A DNA stretch of 64,000 bases from Pseudomonas bubulae (GTDB lineage Bacteria > Pseudomonadota > Gammaproteobacteria > Pseudomonadales > Pseudomonadaceae), in assembly GCF_900618535.1 (NCBI RefSeq), contig NZ_UYJA01000002.1, forward strand, positions 496,001 through 560,000. The letters are read 5' to 3'. The position numbers were made by a program, and so were the translations under genes. Positions 18,983 to 26,681 of the stretch are shown here, piece after piece; the stretch's first letter is position 1, and the number at the start of each line of letters is the position of its first letter. Under the pieces are notes generated by a model that ran no database searches, was not told the DNA's origin, and saw only the letters and a program-made list of their open reading frames with translations.

Positions 18983-19355
18983 CGACTTTCTCCGTTTGTT
19001 CCTATTGGTTTTAGCACGGATAAAAGCCTAGGGAAACATACAATAACTGCGCAGCTAAAATTAATGAAATTTAGCGTGATTGTATGCAGCTCAAGGAAGT
19101 TTAAGGCAACTCTAGGCAATTCAATGCGACTGTATGCGATTTAGCGAAATTCAAAGCGATTGATGAGTTTTTAGTTTTAAATCGCATTAAATCGCTTACA
19201 ACAGTATGGCAAGATGTGTGTTGTACGGGTACGGGCAAGCCCGAACCCATCCAACACCGCCCCTTATTCGCCTGCGGCTCAACGGTATCTTGCTCTGCGA
19301 GGCCCGCCGCCGCTGCCTCGTCTAAGAGCGAAAAGCAACAACAGGAGCAGAAGCA
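18983..19355. other. oriT-like intergenic region
   Basis: The 370-base region between divergent traK and traJ has no gene. It is AT-rich and full of short repeats: ATTTAGCG twice (near 19071 and 19139), TGTATGC twice (near 19081 and 19130), TTAAATCGC in tandem (near 19177-19196), and inverted GCGATTTA. Next comes a GC-rich stem ACGGGCAAGCCCG (near 19230) on the traJ side. The layout fits an IncP-type origin of transfer with TraK and TraJ sites. An ATCCTG-type nick site was not found, so the nick position is not assigned. Confidence 0.65.
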
Positions 19356-19730
19356 ATGACAGAGGACACCAAAGGAAAAGCCCAGCCTCGACGGCGCGGA
19401 AAGCCGATAGAGGTGTGGGTTACAGATGAGGAAAAGGCGACCATCACTGAGCGTGCCGAAGAGGCTGGTATGTCCCGCTCCGGTTACCTCCGAGCATTGG
19501 GTCTGAATACACCCATTCGCTCGGTCGTCGATCTGAAAGCGGTGGCTGATCTTTGCAGAATTAACGGCGACTTGGGGCGGGTTGCCGGTTTGTTGAAGCT
19601 GTGGCTTTTGGAGAAAAACGGGCAGGGAGCAAGCTCGGTCGAGATCGAGCGGATGATGGTCGAGTTTCGAGAGCTGCAGGCGGGTGTTCGGGAAAAGATG
19701 AGCGCTGTCGTTTTTGTTAGAAAAGCGTAG
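19356..19730 (+). CDS. traJ: TraJ-like oriT recognition protein
   Basis: A 124 aa ribbon-helix-helix protein of the IncP TraJ/MobC kind. Visible are the basic N-terminus (AQPRRRGKPIEVWVTDEEKA), the RHH core ITERAEEAGMSRSGYLRALG and the accessory NGDLGRVAGLLKLWLL helix typical of relaxosome proteins. TraJ binds next to the nick site and recruits the relaxase TraI. In IncP plasmids traI begins at the end of traJ; here no relaxase frame follows and a restriction gene takes its place. ATG 19356 follows AGGAG by 12 bases. Confidence 0.85.
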   Translation: MTEDTKGKAQPRRRGKPIEVWVTDEEKATITERAEEAGMSRSGYLRALGLNTPIRSVVDLKAVADLCRINGDLGRVAGLLKLWLLEKNGQGASSVEIERMMVEFRELQAGVREKMSAVVFVRKA

Positions 19731-19831
19731 GGCTTGACGCCGAAACTCTTTGGATTGTGCAATCCAATTCAGTGCTGACAGTTGCTAGAATTGCGCATTT
19801 TTCCCGTTAGCCGCTTTGAAAGGAAATGCAC

Positions 19832-20434
19832 ATGTCGGCTCTTGCTGCGCTTTTGGATTCTTATCGTTCTGCCTCTGTCACCGAGCGCGAGAAGGGCACC
19901 TACTTTGAGGAACTGATCTGCGTTTACTTGCGCAATGAAGCGACCTACCGCGATCTGTACGATCAAGTATGGACGTATGCCGACTGGGCCAAGGAGCAGG
20001 GCTTGAGTGGTAAGGATGCATGCATTGATCTTGTGGCTCGTACCCAGGGCACCGGCGAGTATCACGCCATCCAGTGCAAGCTGTTCGCCGAGGACTACAA
20101 AGTCCAGAAGAAGGACATCGACAGTTTCTTCACCGCCTCGGGCAAAGCGCCGTTCTCGCACCGCATCATCGTTACCACCACCAACAACTGGAGCGAGCAC
20201 GCCGAGGATGCCTTGCAGGGCCAACAGCCTCCGGTCAGCAAGATCGATCTGCAAGCCTTGGAAGACAGCCAGATTGACTGGGCCAAGTACCAGTCCAGCA
20301 AAGCGGTCGCACTCAAATCCAAGAAGCAACTGCGTGAGCACCAGCAGACAGCATTAAATGCTGTATCTGCGAATGCGCAAGTAGTACTGCCTCCATCACA
20401 GTCCGGTATTTTACGCACTGGAACAGGCCTCTAG
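19832..20434 (+). pseudogene. Truncated type ISP restriction-modification enzyme (N-terminal stump)
   Basis: The first ~175 residues match the N-terminal Mrr-like nuclease part of the very long (>1,500 aa) type ISP restriction enzymes or related nuclease-helicases: FEELICVYLRN, DQVWTYADWA, then DACIDLVARTQ with EYHAIQCK, the PD-(D/E)xK core. The segment KKQLREHQQTALNAV leads into the helicase domain in full-length proteins, but here the reading changes at about 20357 and stops at 20434. No helicase, methylase or target-recognition part remains, so restriction activity is not expected. Start ATG 19832 has AAAGGA seven bases upstream. Confidence 0.75.
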
Positions 20435-20777
20435 TGATATCGGGGACCGAAGAGATTGAGAGGGGGTTGTGTGCTACGAAATCCTTTAATTTCTTATGGT
20501 GCTCGCTTTCACCTCCTCCGGCGATTTGACAAGCCAACTCAAGAGCGTGCGAGAAATCGGTTTCGGTCAGTTCAAGGTCTAAAGTTTTTAGGACCTTGTC
20601 CCATTGTGGAAACGTAAAAACGTGATTGAGTTCGGCTTTGACAATTACCTGCTTCTGATGGCGGGGCAGAGTAGCGAACTCTTCTTCCTTAACTAAAAAC
20701 CACCCGACCCCTTCACCAGGTAGGCCGGTGTTTTTATTGACTACCAGCGCTTGGATATCCGAGCAAAAGCCATTGCA
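20363..20777 (-). pseudogene. Headless reading frame, probable gene fragment
   Basis: On the minus strand a frame with no start codon stays open for ~155 codons from just after the lysR stop (20778) to TGA at 20313. The part to ~20420 looks coding (SDIQALVVNKNTGLPGEGVG, WFLVKEEEFATLPRHQKQVI, TETDFSHALELACQIAGGGE). Its last codons run backwards over the end of the truncated restriction gene, so a junction lies near 20360. Family not recognised. It may be the end of a gene carried in with the lysR-side cassette. Confidence 0.4.
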
Positions 20778-21653
20778 CTATCTCAGCTCTTTGGCCAGAT
20801 CTAACCAAGCCATTGCAGCCGGAGGCAAATGCGCACCGGCACGCCAAGCGAGTGCAATATTCCAATCCGTGTGTGGCTCTTCAAGAGGTACTAGAGCGAT
20901 GCCCGCATGTTTATGTTTTTGCGCAAGCATTCGCGGTAAAAATGCCACCCCTAAACCTGCAGCTACCAGGTCGGCGATGAAATCAATCTGCCCGCTGCGG
21001 GCCGTCACCCGGGGCACAATCCCTCTTCGATCACAAGCGGCCATAATTAATGCGTTAAGCGCAAACCCCTCATCAAAGAGGATGAATGGCGAATCCGCCA
21101 GATCACTGAAGTTCATTCGCTTGCGTCGCGAAAGCGAATGGGCGCTAGGCAGCACAACCACTAAAGGCTCGTTGCGCACTTCCTGATAAGCGAAAGTTTC
21201 ATCGATCGGAATCAGTAGTGCTGCCAAGTCCACCTCTCCGGCCTCCAGGCACTCACACAGTTTCTTACTACCGTGCTCTATCAGTTCTATATTCACCATC
21301 GGATAGCGGCTGCGATAAGTAGCAAACATCTCAGCGAACAATACCCCGGAGCCTACAGGCGGCAAGCCGATCCGCAGCGTACCGCCCTTCAGGTCGCGCA
21401 GTTCATTGATCTCTGCGATCAGATCGTTCCGATCTGCGAGTAATACCAGTGCGCGCCGATAGGCAATCTCACCTGCGGCCGTCAACTCGCTTTTATGGCC
21501 GATACGGTTCAGCAGTGGCGTACCTAGCTCATCCTCGAGCGTCCTGACTGCCTTGCTGACTGAGGACTGAGTCAAAGACACAACCTCCGCAGCTTGGGAG
21601 AAACCTCCCTGGCGCACCACTTCTACAAACACCCGCAGCGTTCTGAGATTCAT
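20778..21653 (-). CDS. LysR-family regulator, divergent from lldD
   Basis: A 291 aa regulator with an N-terminal winged helix (MNLRTLRVFVEVVRQGGFSQ, then SLTQSSVSKAVRTLEDELGT) and a C-terminal co-inducer domain (~90-290). It is divergently transcribed from lldD with 132 bases between starts, the usual arrangement for a regulator of its neighbour. Lactate or a related 2-hydroxy acid is a plausible inducer by context. This differs from the lldPRD operon of many bacteria, where LldR is a GntR protein. Confidence 0.93.
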   Translation of the reverse strand: MNLRTLRVFVEVVRQGGFSQAAEVVSLTQSSVSKAVRTLEDELGTPLLNRIGHKSELTAAGEIAYRRALVLLADRNDLIAEINELRDLKGGTLRIGLPPVGSGVLFAEMFATYRSRYPMVNIELIEHGSKKLCECLEAGEVDLAALLIPIDETFAYQEVRNEPLVVVLPSAHSLSRRKRMNFSDLADSPFILFDEGFALNALIMAACDRRGIVPRVTARSGQIDFIADLVAAGLGVAFLPRMLAQKHKHAGIALVPLEEPHTDWNIALAWRAGAHLPPAAMAWLDLAKELR

Positions 21654-21785
21654 GTGTATTCCAATAGCGACTCAATTCGAGTAGAAAAAGTTGTTTTTAT
21701 CATACTCAACAATCCCTTATCGTGAAATTCACTCAGCAACGTCCTACGTCGCTGAAATTTTCTAGAGACCTAGGAGTTGTAGATA

Positions 21786-22925
21786 ATGATTATTTCATCG
21801 GCATCCGACTATCGCGAAGCCGCGAGACGCAAATTGCCGCGATTTCTGTTCGACTACATCGACGGCGGCGCCTATGCCGAACACACAATGCGTGCCAATA
21901 GCGCTGACCTCGCCAGCATCAGCTTGCGTCAACGCATCTTGAGAAATGTTGACAGTTTGAGTCTCAAGACGACGCTCTTTGGAAAGGAACAGAGTCTGCC
22001 GATCATCCTCAGCCCCGTCGGACTGACCGGTATGTATGCCCGTCGTGGTGAAGTACAAGCGGCCAAGGCTGCGGCCACGAAAGGCATTCCCTTTTGCCTG
22101 TCCACAGTATCGGTCTGCTCGATTGAAGAGGTTAGTTCCCAGAGTTCGCAATCGATCTGGTTTCAACTCTATGTGCTCAAGGATCGCGGATTTATGCGTA
22201 ATGCCCTAGAGCGTGCTCAAGCAGCCGGCGTTACCACGCTGGTGTTCACCGTAGACATGCCGACGCCAGGCGCTCGTTACCGTGATGCCCACTCGGGCAT
22301 GTCTGGGCCACTCGCAGCTTCACGGCGCATCCTGCAAGCCACCACTAGGCCGGATTGGGCGTTTAATGTCGGTATCCTCGGTCGTCCGCATGATTTGGGC
22401 AACATCTCCAAGTACCTGGGCAAAGCCACCACCCTGGAAGATTATGTTGGCTGGTTAGGCAATAACTTCGACCCCTCTATCAGCTGGAAGGACCTGGAAT
22501 GGATCCGCGAGTTTTGGAAGGGCCCGATGATTATCAAGGGCATCCTTGATCCACAGGACGCCAAGGACGCAGTAAGTTTCGGCGCTGATGGCATCGTGGT
22601 CTCCAACCACGGCGGTCGCCAATTGGACGGTGTGCTGTCCACCGCTAGGGCTTTGCCTCCCATCGCCGAAGTAGTGGGTGATGACCTGACGGTGCTGGTG
22701 GACTCTGGCATTCGTTCCGGGCTGGATGTTGTGCGCATGCTCGCCTTAGGCGCCAAGGCATGCCTGCTGGGGCGCTCGACGGTTTACGCTCTGGCCGCCG
22801 ACGGACAGCACGGGGTAGAGAATATGCTGGATATCTTCTCGCAAGAAATGCGCGTGGCAATGACGCTCACTGGTGTTACCTCGATTGACAAGATCGATCG
22901 AACCGCATTGGTTCCAGTTGAGTAA
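21786..22925 (+). CDS. lldD: FMN-dependent L-lactate dehydrogenase
   Basis: A 379 aa 2-hydroxy-acid dehydrogenase very like E. coli LldD along its length: [33 protein letters not shown] segment, [52 protein letters not shown], and the active-site [10 protein letters not shown] with its His and Arg. It oxidises L-lactate to pyruvate at the membrane and passes electrons to the quinone pool. It ends ~15-20 residues short of E. coli LldD, only losing the variable tail. Cargo of the island; the FUSC gene follows after 13 bases. Confidence 0.93.
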   Translation: MIISSASDYREAARRKLPRFLFDYIDGGAYAEHTMRANSADLASISLRQRILRNVDSLSLKTTLFGKEQSLPIILSPVGLTGMYARRGEVQAAKAAATKGIPFCLSTVSVCSIEEVSSQSSQSIWFQLYVLKDRGFMRNALERAQAAGVTTLVFTVDMPTPGARYRDAHSGMSGPLAASRRILQATTRPDWAFNVGILGRPHDLGNISKYLGKATTLEDYVGWLGNNFDPSISWKDLEWIREFWKGPMIIKGILDPQDAKDAVSFGADGIVVSNHGGRQLDGVLSTARALPPIAEVVGDDLTVLVDSGIRSGLDVVRMLALGAKACLLGRSTVYALAADGQHGVENMLDIFSQEMRVAMTLTGVTSIDKIDRTALVPVE

Positions 22926-22938
22926 TGAAGGTTCGATC

Positions 22939-23967
22939 ATGTCGCAATCACTGACCGTTAAGATGTTGGAAGCGGTACGCAATGTACCGATTGGCTACGT
23001 AGTGTGTGGTGGTGTTGTCTGTACTGTGCCGGCGCTCCTCGCGGCTCGCTTACACAACCCCTTGTTCTGTTGGTCAGCGATTGCCGCATTCTGGAGCTAT
23101 CTGTCGATTCCGAGCGATAAGTCCCCAAAGGGTTGTATCTTCGGCCTGGTTTTCGGCATCACCGGCGCCGTGGCGTCAGGGCTAGGTGCTTGGACGATGG
23201 TATGGCCGCAACTGGCTATAGCACTGTCGGCCCTCTTTGCGTTTGCTGGCGCTTACGCCCAGGTTTGCGGCGCGCGCATTAGCATTCCCGCTTTGCTGAC
23301 AGCGACGGCATTTGCGGTATCCACTGCATTCCCGGCAAAGGACTTTGCCCAGGGATTTGCTTATGCACGTTACTTTCTATATGGCAGCCTATGGGCTACA
23401 GGCTCCGCATTGCTGTTCCAATGGTGTCAGTACGACCAGCCTGATGCTGCAAAGCGGCCAGTTTTATGGTCGGCACTCAGAACAAATTTCACACCGAAAT
23501 CTAACTTCTTTCTGCATGGGCTTCGCGTTGCGCTGTCGGGAGCACTGTCAGTTTGGTTGGTTCAATTGTGGTCGTTGCATTACGGATACTGGATGACCCT
23601 TACGGTGTTTCTGATCATGCAGCCCTACATGCATTCAACGTTGAGGATGTCTCTGGAGCGAGTCGGCGGCACCTTCTTAGGGGGAGCCATTGCTGCCGTT
23701 CTTGGTTACGCAATCCATGATCCGTTTTTGTTGGCTGCACTGATACTGCCTGTTTCTATTGGCACCCTGGCAGGGCGCTCTGTGAGCCACATCAGCTATT
23801 TGATGTTCCTCACTCCACATTTCATACTGGTCGCGCAGGTTGGCCAGTCAGGAGGATCGGAGCTGGATTTGGTATTTCTACGAATGCTCTACAGCACCGG
23901 TGGTGCACTTTTAGCGATCATCGCTTCGCTTGTGATTTTTCCTCGCTGGCAAACGGCTGAGCCGTAG
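22939..23967 (+). CDS. FUSC-family membrane protein
   Basis: A 342 aa inner-membrane protein of the FUSC/aromatic-acid-exporter superfamily. It has two groups of hydrophobic helices (residues ~15-165 and ~200-340). The second has the family signature HYGYWMTLTVFLIMQPYMHSTLRMSLERVGGTFLG. Start ATG 22939 (MSQSLTV) has GAAGG upstream; the open frame to 22873 overlaps lldD. It is co-transcribed with lldD. Relatives export weak aromatic acids or other anions, so a role in moving a hydroxy acid is possible but unproved. Confidence 0.85.
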   Translation: MSQSLTVKMLEAVRNVPIGYVVCGGVVCTVPALLAARLHNPLFCWSAIAAFWSYLSIPSDKSPKGCIFGLVFGITGAVASGLGAWTMVWPQLAIALSALFAFAGAYAQVCGARISIPALLTATAFAVSTAFPAKDFAQGFAYARYFLYGSLWATGSALLFQWCQYDQPDAAKRPVLWSALRTNFTPKSNFFLHGLRVALSGALSVWLVQLWSLHYGYWMTLTVFLIMQPYMHSTLRMSLERVGGTFLGGAIAAVLGYAIHDPFLLAALILPVSIGTLAGRSVSHISYLMFLTPHFILVAQVGQSGGSELDLVFLRMLYSTGGALLAIIASLVIFPRWQTAEP

Positions 23968-23992
23968 AGGACTAGGGGAGTGTTTCCTAGAC

Positions 23993-24098
23993 CGCCGGTT
24001 TGAAAGCCCCTTCCCGTGCAGCCAACCAGTAACACCGCGCAAAAACTCAGTAATAGGCTCCGCGTGAACATGGCGTTCTTCCTCATGGTTTGACTCGG
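23993..24098 (-). pseudogene. Fragment of a duplicated lipoprotein gene
   Basis: The first ~24 codons and upstream ~20 bases copy the start of the intact lipoprotein gene at 25395-25706 (MFTRSLLLSFCAVLLVGCTG) at close to 90% DNA identity by eye. After GRGFQ the frame runs into unrelated sequence. The piece lies inside the island ~200 bases before the right repeat, so it records an earlier rearrangement of this chromosomal locus. Confidence 0.8.
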
Positions 24099-24303
24099 AT
24101 GTTTGTAGGCCCTGATCGTGCCGTAGTCACGTGCGCCCTATCAAAGAGCGCTATACCCCCTCTACAGGTGCTTGTCATGCGATGAGAGGCGGGAGGGCTG
24201 AGCATCTAGAGCGTCGTTCGGGAATGGTTCTTTTCATGGTATGCCTTTTGTTTTGTTTGATAGTTATCTGCTTTTAAAGGTTTTATTGCGCTTGTTGATA
24301 ATA

Positions 24304-24453
24304 GAGTGGGAATAATCGGTAGGCCGGCATAGTCCGGCACCCGTGAGCAAGAACACCCTGAAGCCCGCTTAATTGCGGGCTTTTGGCTTTTTGGGTCTGG
24401 CAAATTCTGGCAGCTTTGTGCATCGCCAGGCGCCGTGTTTAGGTGGCTTGGTA
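24304..24453. repeat. attR-type direct repeat
   Basis: Copy of 11230-11380 in the same orientation. It begins GAGTGGGAATAAT, which would encode the last Glu-Trp-Glu-stop of guaA, and includes the guaA-type terminator (24361-24384) and the GGGTCTGGCAA segment. Nothing upstream of GAGTGGG resembles guaA, so the recombination limit lies at the very end of the gene. The stretch 24099-24303 before it holds no gene. Confidence 0.88.
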
Positions 24454-24475
24454 ATGGACCCGCGCTGATTTCGGG

Positions 24476-25018
24476 CTAGAAGTTATCCATCGCGTGACAC
24501 ATCGACACCTTGCCATCAGGCTTCGGTTCGACAGCGACCCATTGCATGCCGTCAGCTGAAAGCTCATCCAGCAGGAATGAACAGTCCGCCGACATCGATG
24601 CCTGCACCCGGTAATCCACCCCGGGCCGAGGTACGAAGGTCATGGTCCTGGCACACTGCCGGGCATATTGCAGGCGCCCCAGGTAATGGAACGCGATCGG
24701 CTTGTTCGCCGGCACTACCAGCTCTGACGAGACCGAACCTGCCAACGAATAGATCGGCCCGGCAATGCCGAGGTTTTCACCGTTATGGTCGGGGAAGCCG
24801 GATTTCGCCGACGCCATCACCCCCGCGCCGGGCACATTCCAGTCGAGGCAGTCACGCCCCGGCACGGCGCGCACCAGGCCGTCGGTGAGCAGGCGAATAC
24901 GGGCAGTCTCGCCGCTCTGCGGGGGTATGTAGCCGGTAGACAGCGAACGCACGTTTGCCACTTGGCCGCAGCCGCTGAGCGCTAGCAGAACGGCGGGGAT
25001 TACAGTGAACAGTCTCAT
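24476..25018 (-). CDS. Lipoprotein of unknown function (180 aa)
   Basis: Start at ATG 25018 (MRLFTVIPAVLLALSGCGQV) gives a signal peptide with lipobox LSGC, so the protein is lipid-anchored. The mature part is ~160 aa with several Cys (RDCLDW, RQCART, ADCSFL, SMCHAM) that may form disulfides. It is the first gene outside the island's right repeat and the last of three minus-strand lipoprotein genes (25706 to 24476). No family is recognised. The open frame continues upstream to 25093 but lacks a better start. Confidence 0.8.
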   Translation of the reverse strand: MRLFTVIPAVLLALSGCGQVANVRSLSTGYIPPQSGETARIRLLTDGLVRAVPGRDCLDWNVPGAGVMASAKSGFPDHNGENLGIAGPIYSLAGSVSSELVVPANKPIAFHYLGRLQYARQCARTMTFVPRPGVDYRVQASMSADCSFLLDELSADGMQWVAVEPKPDGKVSMCHAMDNF

Positions 25019-25043
25019 CAGGCAATCGACTCGCAGGGGCAGG

Positions 25044-25370
25044 TTAAGGCTGGCGGCAGTTCTGGCTGACTGACAGATGCGGCGCAGGTTCATAGGTCAC
25101 GCGCTGCAAACCATCGGCGTCCTGGAACAGGAAGTACTTGGTGCGACAGTCCTTGAACATTGTCGAGTAACCCTCGGCCCGGAAGCCTTGACCATCTACC
25201 TGTTTGGTCACGGTATTGTTGCGGCTGACCACCGCGAGCACACTCTGATAGCTGTCGCCCATGTTTACCCCAGGTTCGCCGGTGATTGCGGCCGAGGAGG
25301 CGCAACCACCCAGCGCTGTTGCCGCCAGGGCCAATGCGGCACCATACAGTCCGTTGCGTAGATTGTTCAT
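25044..25370 (-). CDS. Small lipoprotein of unknown function (108 aa)
   Basis: Signal peptide with lipobox LGGC (residues 20-23, ATALGGCASS). The 85-residue mature part has two Cys (KDCRTK and SQNCRQP) and a compact beta-type pattern (KYFLFQDADGLQRVTYEP). It sits 25 bases upstream of the next lipoprotein gene, likely in one operon. Unknown function. Confidence 0.8.
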   Translation of the reverse strand: MNNLRNGLYGAALALAATALGGCASSAAITGEPGVNMGDSYQSVLAVVSRNNTVTKQVDGQGFRAEGYSTMFKDCRTKYFLFQDADGLQRVTYEPAPHLSVSQNCRQP

Positions 25371-25394
25371 TCCCTGTGTCCTTTTGGTGACGGA

Positions 25395-25706
25395 TTAACG
25401 GCGGCCATCGCACACCGGCGATTCTCCAATACGACCGAGCTTGCACATGTCCAAGTTATCTTTGCGTTTGTAGCCTGCGTCTTTCATGCAATAGAAGTTC
25501 AGTAACCTCACATCGATTGGCGACCTGTCTCCTGCGCCATCAACATTGGTATATCCGCACGCACGCATCGCAGCAATGATCCCGGTCTGCGATACGCCCT
25601 CCTTGTACCATTTTGTGTAATCCGGAGCCGGCGGTTGAAAGCCCCTTCCCGTGCAGCCAACCAGTAACACAGCGCAAAAACTCAGCAACAGGCTCCTCGT
25701 GAACAT
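25395..25706 (-). CDS. Small lipoprotein of unknown function (103 aa)
   Basis: MFTRSLLLSFCAVLLVGCTG is a lipoprotein signal with lipobox LVGC. The mature part has paired Cys (MRACGY, FYCMKD, DMCKLG, PVCDGR) and a YTKWYKEGVSQ segment resembling small helical Cys-rich lipoproteins of this genus. It is the first gene of the three-lipoprotein cluster. The start of this gene is duplicated at 23993-24098 inside the island. Function unknown. Confidence 0.82.
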   Translation of the reverse strand: MFTRSLLLSFCAVLLVGCTGRGFQPPAPDYTKWYKEGVSQTGIIAAMRACGYTNVDGAGDRSPIDVRLLNFYCMKDAGYKRKDNLDMCKLGRIGESPVCDGRR

Positions 25707-25822
25707 GGCGTTCTTCCTTGGGTTTTGACGCGGGTAGAGTGTGATGCGCCAACATCGTATAGGGAACTTTCATTCAACAAATGGTTCCATACTGTCCTTC
25801 ACTCAGACTGTTCAAGGATCGA

Positions 25823-26380
25823 ATGAAAACTTATCTGGCAGTTCCGTTAGCAATCACACTCGCCCTTGTGATGACCGGTTGCAGTAGCCGTAAGGCGGGT
25901 GATCTCACTTCAACGCCGGTCGTGCCACTGGTCATGAATGACCATCAAGCCAGCTTGACCTTCCGTACCATCGGCGGGGAGGGTGATCACCCTGTCAGTT
26001 ACATGTACGGGTATTCCGACGGTCGAATGGATGACGCGGGTGATCGTGTTTATGACACTGCTTACTTCAAGCGCATACCGGCCTATCTGAAGCGAATTGG
26101 CGGTGGCACTGACAGCATCAGCAAGCTGGTCGATGCAGACAAAGTGGTGCACGTGGAAGGGACGGTCAAGGCCAAGCAGTTCACCTTCAACGGTATTCCA
26201 ATGCCTACGCCGTTCGATAAAGAGCAGCCTGTTGCGCAGCAATTCACCCCGCAAGCCAAGAAGAATTACGTGGTTGAAACCGTGATCGCTGACACTTGGG
26301 TGATGAACGTGTATGAAGTTTCTCCAACCGGTGAGCGCAAGACCGTTGGCGCTCAAAAAAATGATGGCGCCGCAGACTGA
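25823..26380 (+). CDS. Lipoprotein of unknown function (185 aa)
   Basis: ATG 25823 (MKTYLAVPLAITLALVMTGC) follows AAGGA and gives a lipobox MTGC. The mature domain is ~165 aa, beta-rich by pattern (ASLTFRTIGGEGDHPVSYMY, VVHVEGTVKAKQFTFNGIPM). No family is recognised. It is divergent from the three-lipoprotein cluster and closes with its own terminator. Confidence 0.8.
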   Translation: MKTYLAVPLAITLALVMTGCSSRKAGDLTSTPVVPLVMNDHQASLTFRTIGGEGDHPVSYMYGYSDGRMDDAGDRVYDTAYFKRIPAYLKRIGGGTDSISKLVDADKVVHVEGTVKAKQFTFNGIPMPTPFDKEQPVAQQFTPQAKKNYVVETVIADTWVMNVYEVSPTGERKTVGAQKNDGAAD

Positions 26381-26414
26381 TAGTGCATGAAAGGCCTTGA
26401 GCCCGGCTTGATAT

Positions 26415-26451
26415 AAAAAGCGATCAACCTTTACTGTTGATCGCTTTTTTT
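26415..26451 (+). terminator. Rho-independent terminator
   Basis: AAAAAGCGATCAAC and its complement GTTGATCGCTTTTTTT form a strong hairpin with A- and T-runs. The stretch 26452-26681 holds no gene; a weaker GTTAGGCGTGCTG region lies at 26610. Confidence 0.9.
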
Positions 26452-26681
26452 GTGGTCGGCGTTCTGAATCATCAAACTTCCGACGCCAATTATTTGAACG
26501 TGGCAATTGCTCGAAATGGCAATTGAGCTTAGTTCGATTGATTCATACGCGTTATTAAAACCTCATCCATAAATAATACATGCCTCAACCAAAACAATTG
26601 GTTAGGCGTGCTGTTTTTGCTGTAGTCAAAATACTGACAATCAAAGCCAGTCGCATCCTCCCTATAAGTCGGTGATTTATC

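Larger units (their letters stand above)
11230..24453. mobile_element. Integrative mobilizable island in guaA (~13.2 kb)
   Basis: The element is bounded by direct repeats of the guaA 3' end. It has a tyrosine integrase next to the left repeat, an AlpA-like regulator, a plasmid-type replicon, an oriT-like region with TraJ/TraK, and TrbJ/TrbL-type mating-pore genes. There is no relaxase, coupling protein or TrbB/TrbE ATPase, so transfer would need a helper. The right third (from ~20.36 kb) carries a LysR-lldD-FUSC cassette joined at a breakpoint in a truncated restriction gene. The two repeats have diverged, so current excision ability is uncertain. Confidence 0.85.

Noticed and set aside
19214..19429. 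71-codon frame upstream of traJ
   Set aside because: It overlaps traJ in another frame and its product is Pro/Arg/Ser-rich like a shadow frame.
23889..24086. 65-codon complete lipoprotein gene
   Set aside because: Only the signal peptide part matches the intact gene at 25706; the rest is unrelated sequence antisense to the FUSC gene end, so it is a fragment.
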